Source: a virus. Taken from it: 21,813 nucleotides of DNA. Shown piece after piece: positions 1-4,663 of this stretch. Under the pieces are notes generated by a model that was not told where the DNA came from, searched no databases, and saw nothing but the letters and a program-made list of their open reading frames with translations. The stretch spans positions 1 through 21,813 of the IMG/VR virus record IMGVR_UViG_3300030098_000500; one strand, given 5' to 3'. Position 1 is the stretch's first letter. Each line of letters opens with the position of its first letter. A program made the position numbers and the translations under genes.

Positions 1-417
1 CTGTTCATCTATTCCCTGCTGGCTTTGAGCGGAGAGCGTCTGCGGTTGATTCGGTGTAGAATTACTTGGTGGTTGCGCTTGCTGCGTCTGTGCAGCTACC
101 GCAGGGGTCTCAAGAGCGATGTAAGAATTGATGTTCTGATACCTCGTTCCGTTTGACTTATATCCTCCAAGAGATAAGACCACTTTTGCTAATGCCCCAA
201 CTTCGATATCGGCAGGGTTGCCACGATACGACCAGAAACCGTCTAAATCTTCAAACGCCCAACTGTTATTGCCGAAAGAACTTTGTACTTTTACTCGCAA
301 CTCCATTGGGGGCGAGTTTTGAATTTGTGTCCCGTCTTTTGATGTAACTGGTGTTACATTATCGGAACGAAAAACAGGCTCCCACTGTATTTCTATGTCT
401 CCGTATTCACCCATCAT
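1..417 (-). CDS. Hypothetical protein, 3' end outside window (partial)
   Basis: The reading frame is open from an ATG at 417 to the left edge, giving 139 residues with no stop, so the C-terminus is missing. A second ATG follows at once (414). The start is preceded by AAGAAAGAAGGAAA and forms an ATGA overlap with the stop of the upstream HTH gene, which implies translational coupling. The first ~105 residues look like a compact beta-rich domain with many aromatic and charged residues (GDIEIQWEPVF, SWAFEDLDGFWSYRG, VGALAKVVLSLGGYK). A low-complexity tail rich in Gln, Pro, Ser and Asn follows. That layout, a small beta domain plus a disordered tail, is seen in OB-fold single-strand DNA-binding proteins, but I see no diagnostic motif and offer this only as a possibility. 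Function unknown. Confidence 0.75.
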   Translation of the reverse strand, partial: MMGEYGDIEIQWEPVFRSDNVTPVTSKDGTQIQNSPPMELRVKVQSSFGNNSWAFEDLDGFWSYRGNPADIEVGALAKVVLSLGGYKSNGTRYQNINSYIALETPAVAAQTQQAQPPSNSTPNQPQTLSAQSQQGIDEQ

Positions 418-608
418 TTTCCTTCTTTCTTGAGCAGTTCCATTTCTTGTCTGCTCTTTACTATTTGCTGGCATCGCTGGCTTGTTACATCAAAGCCACG
501 ACGCAAAAGTTCTCTTGAGATTTTGCTGTACGACATTCCCTTTCTGTGCAGGTCAACTATTATTCTATTTCGTGGCGTATCTAGTGCGCCTGTTTTTTTA
601 CGTCCCAT
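414..608 (-). CDS. Small helix-turn-helix DNA-binding protein
   Basis: This is a 64-residue basic protein. Its core, RNRIIVDLHRKGMSYSKISRELLRRGFDVTSQRCQQIVKS, reads as a helix-turn-helix: helix 1 about residues 13-23, helix 2 at 26-34 (SYSKISREL), a turn at RGFDV, and a recognition helix at 42-52 (TSQRCQQIVKS). The pattern resembles HTH_23 and sigma region 4-like domains. There is no room for another domain, so it is probably a small transcriptional regulator or an adaptor of host RNA polymerase; this is inference. The start is preceded by AGAAAGAAAGGAAAATA. It overlaps the stop of the upstream gene by 1 nt (TAATG) and the downstream gene by 4 nt (ATGA), placing it inside the leftward small-gene operon. 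Confidence 0.8.
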   Translation of the reverse strand: MGRKKTGALDTPRNRIIVDLHRKGMSYSKISRELLRRGFDVTSQRCQQIVKSRQEMELLKKEGK

Positions 609-991
609 TATTTTCCTTTCTTTCTAATGGTTACTTTAGGCAAATCTTTTTGTTTCGCAAATTCAATTATACGTTTGATTTCACCACCCTTTTTCATCTC
701 TCGATTTAACTTGGTTTTATTCCATTCACGAGGCTTTGGTTTGTTTAATAATTCTTCCTTTTCTTCTGGCGAGTAATGTTCGTCCAGAGGCTTCAACGCT
801 TCTTCAATCCATTTAGTTTTCGGCTCTAGCTTTACTGTCCAACGAGCGTTCTCAAATAACGACGCTTCGGCATCTTCCATTTCCCGCTTAATAGCAAGTT
901 CTAAAATGCCGATTTCATCAAATAACTCAGACCGCTCGTTCTTCTTCTGCTCTAATAAATCGAGCAATTCACTCATCGATTTTTCGTCCAT
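608..991 (-). CDS. Hypothetical charged, helical protein
   Basis: This 127-residue protein is very rich in Lys and Glu. Residues ~1-45 form a probable amphipathic coiled coil (SMSELLDLLEQKKNERSELFDEIGILELAIKREMEDAE). A central segment contains FENARWTVKLEPKTKWIEEALKPL, and the C-terminal ~45 residues are strongly basic (KPREWNKTKLNREMKKGGEIKRI and KVTIRKKGK). I chose the ATG at 991 because AGAGGTAAGACT lies immediately before it. An in-frame ATG at 1009 has no binding site and would begin inside the preceding gene. The upstream gene ends at 1002, so the stop codon is next to this ribosome binding site. The acidic and basic halves suggest a nucleic-acid or protein-binding accessory factor, but I recognise no family. 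Confidence 0.75.
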   Translation of the reverse strand: MDEKSMSELLDLLEQKKNERSELFDEIGILELAIKREMEDAEASLFENARWTVKLEPKTKWIEEALKPLDEHYSPEEKEELLNKPKPREWNKTKLNREMKKGGEIKRIIEFAKQKDLPKVTIRKKGK

Positions 992-1001
992 AGTCTTACC
1001 T

Positions 1002-1334
1002 CTATTCATTAATCAGATAACCAGAACTAGTTTTTATCACTGGTGTCATGGTTGCATAGTGGTCGCCGTCATAGCTTCCAACAATCTCGACATCGTAGGC
1101 TTTTATTTCATACTTGAAACTGTTTCTAGAATTCATGTCGAGTCTGATGTTCTCTGCTACCGCTTCCGCGGCTGCTATTACGTCGCTATTGTCACTGGCG
1201 TATGTTGACGGGACAGTTGCTGAAAACTGAAAACTGTCACCATCTTTAACAGTCGCCTTGTATCGTGAGCCTTTGTAATTTGTCGGTCCTAGAAATTTTA
1301 TTTTTATCAAATGTTGATAAAAGTTCTGAATCAT
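1002..1334 (-). CDS. Small conserved-looking phage/plasmid accessory protein
   Basis: This 110-residue protein begins MIQNFYQHLIKIKFLGPTN. The stretch KFLGPTNYKGSRYKATVKDG resembles the start of a small protein family common in phages and mobile elements, where a FLGPTN-type strand is followed by GSR-KA and then a Ser/Thr strand; here that is FQFSATVPSTY. No function is known to me for that family. Residues ~62-80 (VIAAAEAVAENIRLDMNSR) look helical and the C-terminus is beta-rich. I chose the ATG at 1334, not the in-frame ATG at 1370, because AAGAAGGAACAA precedes it and it makes a 4-nt ATGA overlap with the upstream gene's stop. It is part of the small-gene operon. Confidence 0.75.
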   Translation of the reverse strand: MIQNFYQHLIKIKFLGPTNYKGSRYKATVKDGDSFQFSATVPSTYASDNSDVIAAAEAVAENIRLDMNSRNSFKYEIKAYDVEIVGSYDGDHYATMTPVIKTSSGYLINE

Positions 1335-1567
1335 TTGTTCCTTCTTTCTAAAAAAACTGGCTTCACCCATCTTGAAACATCTACAAAGCGATCTATCACA
1401 GTTTCAATCCCGTCAGTCTGATACACAGCTACCTGCAAGGGCGAACCATCATCAGGTAACCAGAAGTTCACTTCTAACATCGACTCATTAAGTCTGTCCC
1501 ACCAATCTTCTTCACAGCCATCGTCTATCCACCGTTGGTGAGATTTCTGTAAGCTGGTTTTTATCAT
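1331..1567 (-). CDS. Hypothetical protein
   Basis: This acidic 78-residue protein is unusually rich in tryptophan (WIDDGCEEDWWDRL, VNFWLPDDG, SRWVKPV). An N-terminal helix runs through residues ~5-32, followed by short strands (LEVNFWL, LQVAVYQ, ETVIDRFVDV). I see no catalytic or metal-binding signature. The start at 1567 is well supported by AAAGAAGGAACGA directly upstream. The gene ends in an ATGA overlap with the next gene, so the two are probably co-translated. The 146-nt gap on its 5' side carries two strong RNA hairpins, so this gene is the first one downstream of that structured leader and may be affected by it. Function unknown. Confidence 0.7.
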   Translation of the reverse strand: MIKTSLQKSHQRWIDDGCEEDWWDRLNESMLEVNFWLPDDGSPLQVAVYQTDGIETVIDRFVDVSRWVKPVFLERRNK

Positions 1568-1588
1568 TCGTTCCTTCTTTCTTTATGC

Positions 1589-1620
1589 GAGGCAACGCCA
1601 GTGTCCGCTGACGCTGCCCC
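1589..1620 (-). ncRNA. Strong RNA hairpin upstream of a small gene
   Basis: On the transcribed strand the sequence folds as GGGGCAGCGTCAG, loop CGGACA, CTGGCGTTGCCTC: 13 base pairs, three of them G-U. The G-U pairs are possible only in minus-strand RNA, which suggests the structure is selected as RNA. There is no U-run after it, so it is not an ordinary intrinsic terminator. It ends about 21 nt upstream of the start at 1567, just before the ribosome binding site, where it could protect the downstream mRNA or affect initiation. Confidence 0.6.
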
Positions 1621-1642
1621 TAGCAGTACAAGTGAGGCGTCC

Positions 1643-1700
1643 CAACCTGTCTGTTAACCCCTAAGCCCCACGACGCTGTGCGAGGTGGGGCGGTAGGTTG
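1643..1700 (-). ncRNA. Nested GC-rich RNA structure of unknown class
   Basis: Read on the minus strand, an outer helix CAACCT/AGGTTG (1700-1695 with 1648-1643) encloses a perfect helix GCCCCAC/GTGGGGC (1691-1685 with 1671-1665). The latter is capped by CGC-ACA-GCG after a 2x2 internal loop. It begins ~14 nt after the stop of the gene ending at 1714. The unpaired purine-rich segment TTAGGGGTTAACAGAC lies between the inner helix and the closing strand. The gap is much more GC-rich than its surroundings. I do not recognise it as a tRNA or a known riboswitch. Confidence 0.5.
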
Positions 1701-1713
1701 TATGCGATAAAAG

Positions 1714-1914
1714 TTAGCTACTAATGCTCCTTACAAGTTGTATTTTGGTTGCATCGGGAGCATGGTATTGTTTTTTACCATCAACAATCCACAGGTGTCC
1801 CTTGTGGCAGCCTTTAGGCAGGTCACCCTTTGCTGGCAGGTCACATCGTTCCGGGAGGTTGACAAACTCGCTTGTGTGATAGCACCCATCTTTCATAGTT
1901 ATTTGTTTAGTCAT
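1714..1914 (-). CDS. Small Cys/His-containing hypothetical protein
   Basis: This is a 66-residue protein with three Cys and several His (GCYHTSEF, ERCDLP, KGCHKGHLWIVDGKKQYHAP). The Cys/His spacing could support a small metal-binding fold, but it is not a clear zinc-finger pattern. The short strands TSEFVNL and HLWIVDGKKQYH suggest a small beta domain. The start at 1914 is preceded by GAAAGAAAGGGACTAAGAA, a variant of the leader motif repeated before most genes of this operon, and lies 3 nt from the preceding stop. Downstream is the structured gap 1568-1713. Function unknown. Confidence 0.7.
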   Translation of the reverse strand: MTKQITMKDGCYHTSEFVNLPERCDLPAKGDLPKGCHKGHLWIVDGKKQYHAPDATKIQLVRSISS

Positions 1915-1917
1915 TTC

Positions 1918-2163
1918 TTAGTCCCTTTCTTTCAATGCGAGATATGAATTTGCGTTTGCTTCAATTTCTTTTAGTGTTCTGTAAGAATGAGTCTGTCCAA
2001 ACAATAACTCATTACTAAACACGTCGTACCATGCTCCGTCCTTTTCAATACTGAATCCAGCAGCGACCATTTCTCGTAATTTCAAACTGCGAAACTGGTG
2101 TTCCTTTACTTTGAAAAGTCCTCTGTTTGGATTGTTTAGGTCTATGTAAAGTTGGTCGTTCAT
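1918..2163 (-). CDS. Hypothetical protein downstream of hammerhead ribozyme
   Basis: This 81-residue protein begins MNDQLYIDLNNPNRGLFKVKEHQF. A plausible two-part layout is an N-terminal beta portion (residues 1-22), then a helix and strands around SLKLREMVAAGFSIEKDGAWYDVFSNELLFG, and a C-terminal helix (YRTLKEIEANANSYLALKER). I recognise no family. The start is preceded by GAAAGGAACTAAATAA. This is the first gene downstream of the predicted self-cleaving ribozyme: cleavage between 2216 and 2215 would give its message a new 5'-hydroxyl end with a 52-nt leader. Its expression may therefore be uncoupled from the gene upstream. Function unknown. Confidence 0.75.
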   Translation of the reverse strand: MNDQLYIDLNNPNRGLFKVKEHQFRSLKLREMVAAGFSIEKDGAWYDVFSNELLFGQTHSYRTLKEIEANANSYLALKERD

Positions 2164-2179
2164 TTATTTAGTTCCTTTC

Positions 2180-2253
2180 TCAGATGAAGTCTCATCAGTA
2201 CGCCTATTTGACGTAGACGCTCCGCAGAGCGTTTCGACTAATTTCCTATCCGA
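2180..2253 (-). ncRNA. Type II hammerhead self-cleaving ribozyme
   Basis: The minus strand carries every core element in hammerhead order, with stem II open. Stem II outer is UCGGAU/AUCUGA (2253-2248 with 2185-2180). An internal loop AGGAAAUU/UC follows. Stem II inner is AGUC/GACU (2239-2236 with 2191-2188), giving the canonical 10.1-11.1 G-C pair. GAAA is at 2235-2232. Stem III is CGCUC-UGCG-GAGCG (2231-2218). The cleavage triplet is GUC, with U16.1 at 2217 and C17 at 2216, so cleavage falls after 2216. Stem I is UACGUC-AAAUA-GGCGUA (2215-2199, one G-U). CUGAUGA is at 2198-2192. The loop I and stem II internal loop are placed for the usual tertiary contact. The ribozyme starts at the stop codon region of the upstream gene and ends against the AAAGGAAC binding site of the next. 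Confidence 0.92.
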
Positions 2254-2464
2254 TGACAAGAAGGTTGTATTGTTGGTCGTACCAGCCAATGATTCTGTCC
2301 CACTCATTCCAAAAATGCCCATCTTCGTCCATCTTGTATGTAAGAAATCCATCTACTGCTTTACGAGCAACAGGCTTGCTGATTCTGATAGATGTATCCA
2401 CATCTGCAATGGTGACCGTTGCGTATACGCTGTCTGCCTTGTTGATTGCTGTTGAGAGTTTCAT
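2246..2464 (-). CDS. Hypothetical protein, first gene of the small-gene operon
   Basis: This 72-residue protein begins MKLSTAINKADSVYATVTIADVDTSIRISKPVARKAVDGF. A beta-hairpin (VYATVTIADVDTSIRIS) is followed by a helix (KPVARKAVDGFLTYKM) and a C-terminal pair of aromatic strands (WDRIIGWYDQQYNLLVIG). No family is recognised. It is the first gene after the sigma70-like promoter at 2511-2540, with a leader of roughly 40 nt; AAGGAAC lies slightly far (about 10 nt) from the ATG at 2464. Its TAG stop (2246-2248) sits inside the 5' strand of the hammerhead ribozyme, so terminating ribosomes would cover part of stem II. An overlapping frame at 2164-2352 was rejected as a shadow. Confidence 0.72.
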   Translation of the reverse strand: MKLSTAINKADSVYATVTIADVDTSIRISKPVARKAVDGFLTYKMDEDGHFWNEWDRIIGWYDQQYNLLVIG

Positions 2465-2510
2465 GGTCTTTTTAGTTCCTTTTTTCTTTATCGTTTATTG
2501 CGATGTATTT

Positions 2511-2540
2511 ATTCTAAACCCCCTTTATTTGTTTTGTCAA
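2511..2540 (-). promoter_or_regulatory. Sigma70-type promoter for the leftward small-gene operon
   Basis: On the minus strand a perfect -35 box TTGACA (2540-2535) is followed by an 18-bp spacer and the -10 box TAGAAT (2516-2511), five of six matches to TATAAT. Transcription should start near 2504, about 40 nt before the first ATG at 2464. It lies just beyond the late-operon terminator, so it opens a separate transcription unit. The near-consensus form suggests recognition by unmodified host RNA polymerase. Confidence 0.85.
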
Positions 2541-2560
2541 TACTTATTAGTAACGTATTT

Positions 2561-2595
2561 AAAAACAATCCCGCCAACCGAAGCTGACGGGATTG
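2561..2595 (-). terminator. Intrinsic terminator ending the structural operon
   Basis: The minus strand forms CAATCCCGTCAGC-TTCG-GTTGGCGGGATTG, a 13-bp stem (two G-U pairs) with a C(UUCG)G tetraloop, followed directly by TTTTT. The G-U pairs exist only in minus-strand RNA, which fixes the direction. It lies ~98 nt after the last late gene and ~20 bp before the -35 box of the next operon. Confidence 0.93.
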
Positions 2596-2693
2596 CGAAA
2601 GAAAGGAACCCCCACATTCTCTGCGTGAAAGGCGACCAAACCAAACAAGAGGTATATGTGAGTTGCTTCTAGTTTACCACCTAAAAACAAATA

Positions 2694-2936
2694 TCAACGT
2701 TGATGCTTATGCCGACCAGTTTTCTTCTTGCGTTTGCCGTTTCCCTTGATGATGCCTAATTTACCGCCTAGCTTGCCCCATTCAGGCAAAGTGACGGTTC
2801 CATCAGCAAGGACTTCCAAAGCGTAATCAAACGCTTCTTTACGCTGCTGTGGCGTATCTAATTGAGCAAAAATACTTTGTCCAATTTCCATTACATTACG
2901 CTGTTCTTTTGAAAGTAATTTTAAAAATAAATTCAT
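2694..2936 (-). CDS. Small basic protein of the lysis-proximal cluster
   Basis: This 80-residue protein has a helical first half (NLFLKLLSKEQRNVMEIGQSIFAQL, TPQQRKEAFDYALEVL), then ADGTVTLPEWGKLGGKLGI, and a Lys/Arg-rich tail (KGNGKRKKKTGRHKHQR). The DGTVTLPEW stretch resembles the second half of an EF-hand loop, but the full 12-residue loop is not there. The basic tail could bind nucleic acid or membrane surfaces. The start at 2936 is preceded by AGGTGACTT; that binding site is itself a diverged unit of the 9-bp repeat array. It is the last gene before the terminator. Its position after a holin-like gene suggests a late or lysis role, which is inference only. Confidence 0.75.
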   Translation of the reverse strand: MNLFLKLLSKEQRNVMEIGQSIFAQLDTPQQRKEAFDYALEVLADGTVTLPEWGKLGGKLGIIKGNGKRKKKTGRHKHQR

Positions 2937-2938
2937 AA

Positions 2939-3030
2939 GTCACCTATGTCACTTAAGTTACTTAATAATTAATATTTTTATTTAAGTTACTTAAGTTACT
3001 TAAGTTAATTAAGTTAATTAAGTTACTCAG
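2939..3030. repeat. Array of 9-bp repeats, consensus GTTACTTAA
   Basis: Read on the plus strand in 9-base steps, units are GTCACCTAT (2939), GTCACTTAA (2948) and GTTACTTAA (2957). After an AT-rich ~20-bp interruption come GTTACTTAA (2986), GTTACTTAA (2995), GTTAATTAA (3004), GTTAATTAA (3013) and GTTACTCAG (3022). The last unit contains the stop codon of the holin-like gene and the first supplies the ribosome binding site of the next gene. The units are contiguous with no spacers, so this is a tandem repeat and not a CRISPR. Confidence 0.9.
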
Positions 3031-3181
3031 CTTCTAAAACTTTCATTCCAAGTGCGATGATACCTCCGACAGTACCAGTCGCAATTTCTGGCATATCGTT
3101 GTTAATGCCAAACGTCGCAAGAACGCCTAGCACAACAATCGCTAGAAAAATTTGCGGTCGTAACTTACCTAACCAATTCAT
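3023..3181 (-). CDS. Small holin-like membrane protein
   Basis: This 52-residue protein begins MNWLGKLRPQIFLAIVVLGV. A first membrane segment spans about residues 10-26 (QIFLAIVVLGVLATFGI). A short polar link NNDMPE follows, then a second, Gly-rich hydrophobic segment at about 32-50 (IATGTVGGIIALGMKVLEAE). Size, one or two hydrophobic helices and position in the late operon fit a small holin, which would permeabilise the host inner membrane at lysis; sequence alone cannot prove this. The start at 3181 has a clear AGAGGAAACAAT binding site that overlaps the TAG stop of the upstream gene. The stop lies in the 9-bp repeat array. No endolysin gene is recognisable nearby. Confidence 0.75.
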   Translation of the reverse strand: MNWLGKLRPQIFLAIVVLGVLATFGINNDMPEIATGTVGGIIALGMKVLEAE

Positions 3182-3191
3182 ATTGTTTCCT

Positions 3192-4253
3192 CTAACTTGG
3201 TGGTGAAATATTTACTTCAACGTTATCTTCGTTGACGAATGATTTATAAATTACTGATGTTGTTATTTCAAATTCTTTCGTGGCAAAACCGTTCCCCGCT
3301 CCAACCTCATTTACAAGAATTTCTAAAGTCCCTGCTTTGATTCTATCGAGTATGCAAGGACCTCCTTTTGTATAAAGATTGGACAAAACCAAACGGTCTA
3401 TCTTGCCATTGATTCCGCTTGATGCAGAAGTGATTTTAAGTTGGTCATAATAACCGCCAGACGTAAGCATATCGTCCGCTCTGTTACCGCCACTGATTGC
3501 CCTATCTCTTGGAACTCCTGCTACCGCTGCGATTGATTGACCGTCAGACGCATTTCCTTTCACAATCAGTTCATGCGCTTCAATGTTAGTTAGCTTGAGC
3601 GAATCGCAACGCCATTTCTCTACGGTCATGTGACCTACTTCCAAAAATGTTTCCGTGAAAGCTGGGTCGCTAGAAGCAGCGATGCCACCCACAATAACCG
3701 CATTACTCTCACCCGATGGTAAAGCCGAATTAGCATAAGCAGTTCCTAGCGTGACATCTTCAATCTTGACCAAGCCAATAGGCGTTGAACCCAAGTCGAG
3801 CCGTAGAGTATTAAACTCACTGTCAGAATATATTGGACTATCAAGCGGAGCGTTATAAACACCGGGATCTCCCGCTGCAAATGATGGTGGCTTCATTGCT
3901 TCTGCTGCTACTGCACCTGTGGCAGTTGTTGTTCCAACAGCAAGCAAGCCGACCGCCCATTGAGGCGAAAAGCCTAATTTCAAAAGCAGGGAATAAGGAG
4001 ACCGAACAATCTGGAACGTCCGCTTCCATTTAGCTGATTCCGCTTCAAGGTAATCAACCTTAGCAAGAACCCAATCTCGCCATTTTTTAGTCTTGCGATA
4101 CAGAGCGACAGGAGACTGAGCCACTATGCCCGGAGCAGCATTAATTCCATAACATACCTGTCTTAGCACCCAAAGCGCATAAACAAAAGGTTTCAGTAAC
4201 AACTTCAATAATGTTGATACAAAATTTGGAACAGTCAGTAATCGTTTGAACAT
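3192..4253 (-). CDS. Membrane-anchored, beta-rich protein of unknown function
   Basis: This 353-residue protein has two parts. Residues 1-~120 are helical, basic and hydrophobic: a segment at about 8-36 (VPNFVSTLLKLLLKPFVYALWVL), a charged linker rich in Lys and Trp (YRKTKKWRDWVLAKVDYLEAESAKWKRTF), and a second hydrophobic stretch at about 96-120 (WAVGLLAVGTTTATGAVAAEAM). Residues 121-353 are beta-rich and Gly/Ser/Asn-rich, with repeating short strands (DSLKLTNIEAHELIVKG, KIDRLVLSNLYTKGG, IKAGTLEILVNEVG). This suggests a solenoid or spike-like domain. It overlaps the nuclease gene by 1 nt (TAATG) and is followed by the holin-like gene. It could be a virion or envelope-interacting protein; I do not recognise a family. 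Confidence 0.8.
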   Translation of the reverse strand: MFKRLLTVPNFVSTLLKLLLKPFVYALWVLRQVCYGINAAPGIVAQSPVALYRKTKKWRDWVLAKVDYLEAESAKWKRTFQIVRSPYSLLLKLGFSPQWAVGLLAVGTTTATGAVAAEAMKPPSFAAGDPGVYNAPLDSPIYSDSEFNTLRLDLGSTPIGLVKIEDVTLGTAYANSALPSGESNAVIVGGIAASSDPAFTETFLEVGHMTVEKWRCDSLKLTNIEAHELIVKGNASDGQSIAAVAGVPRDRAISGGNRADDMLTSGGYYDQLKITSASSGINGKIDRLVLSNLYTKGGPCILDRIKAGTLEILVNEVGAGNGFATKEFEITTSVIYKSFVNEDNVEVNISPPS

Positions 4254-4663
4254 TACTCTGCCTCTAACTTGTTTTTCACTTCCTGCATCACTGGATATCT
4301 ATTAAGCATATCTTGGTAGGTCATTTTCTTTTCGCCACCATAGGGATAAGCGTAGCCTTTGTCAATCAACTCAAAGTTGACATTTAACCCATCAGCATAA
4401 ACTATTCCAAGCGCACGACCGAATTTCCCAATATCTTTTACTTCAACCAAAAGGGATTTTGCGTTTAAGAGAACCCCGCCTAAAAACTTTTTCGCAGCTA
4501 ACCCATGTCGCTTTTCCTCTAGGTCGCGTGTGCGTGACTCAGGAGTGTTTATGCCTGACAGCCTAATAGTCTCCACCTTATGAGTCTTAAATCCAAGGTC
4601 TAACTCAGCAACAAAAGTGTCACCGTCAATCACGCGAACAAGTTTCGCTCCATAGTCGTACAT
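4253..4663 (-). CDS. Staphylococcal nuclease-like (SNase/thermonuclease) protein
   Basis: This 136-residue protein has the SNase OB-fold pattern: VIDGDTFVAEL at residues 11-21, IRLSGINTPES at 33-43, and GKFGRALGIVYADG at 79-92. The catalytic and calcium-binding positions map as Asp13/Asp15, Arg34, Glu42 and Arg83; the usual metal-ligand Asp before TPE is Asn39 here. The family hydrolyses DNA and RNA with calcium. No signal peptide is visible, so it would act in the cytoplasm or ride in the particle. It sits in the tail/lysis part of the late operon, with TAATG overlaps at both ends and AGGACTCA before the start. Roles could include host DNA degradation or attack on the cell being infected; which one is not shown. 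Confidence 0.9.
   Translation of the reverse strand: MYDYGAKLVRVIDGDTFVAELDLGFKTHKVETIRLSGINTPESRTRDLEEKRHGLAAKKFLGGVLLNAKSLLVEVKDIGKFGRALGIVYADGLNVNFELIDKGYAYPYGGEKKMTYQDMLNRYPVMQEVKNKLEAE

Noticed and set aside
1332-1370. Upstream ATG at 1370 for the gene ending at 1002
   Set aside because: It lacks a binding site and lies within the preceding gene, while the ATG at 1334 has AAGGAAC and an ATGA overlap.
1449-1455. A second CTGATGA on the minus strand, as in a hammerhead core
   Set aside because: It is inside the coding sequence for LPDDGS, with no GAAA, no GUC and no matching stems around it.
1568-1713. A tRNA or tmRNA in the structured gap
   Set aside because: No acceptor/D/anticodon/T-arm set can be built on either strand and there is no GGTTCRANYCC-like T-loop.
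2184-2197. Local hairpin GATGA-GACT-TCATC as a possible terminator
   Set aside because: It is only five pairs with no U-run, and its bases are the CUGAUGA core and stem II of the hammerhead, which gives a far better explanation.
2164-2352. 62-residue minus-strand open frame
   Set aside because: It overlaps the better supported gene at 2246-2464, has no binding site, and its composition is that of a shadow frame. Its 3' part simply reads through the ribozyme.
2253-2672. 139-residue plus-strand open frame
   Set aside because: It runs antisense through a gene, promoter and terminator, and has no plausible start signal; it is a chance frame.
2939-3030. CRISPR array
   Set aside because: Units are 9 bp, contiguous and AT-rich with no unique spacers; this is a tandem repeat.
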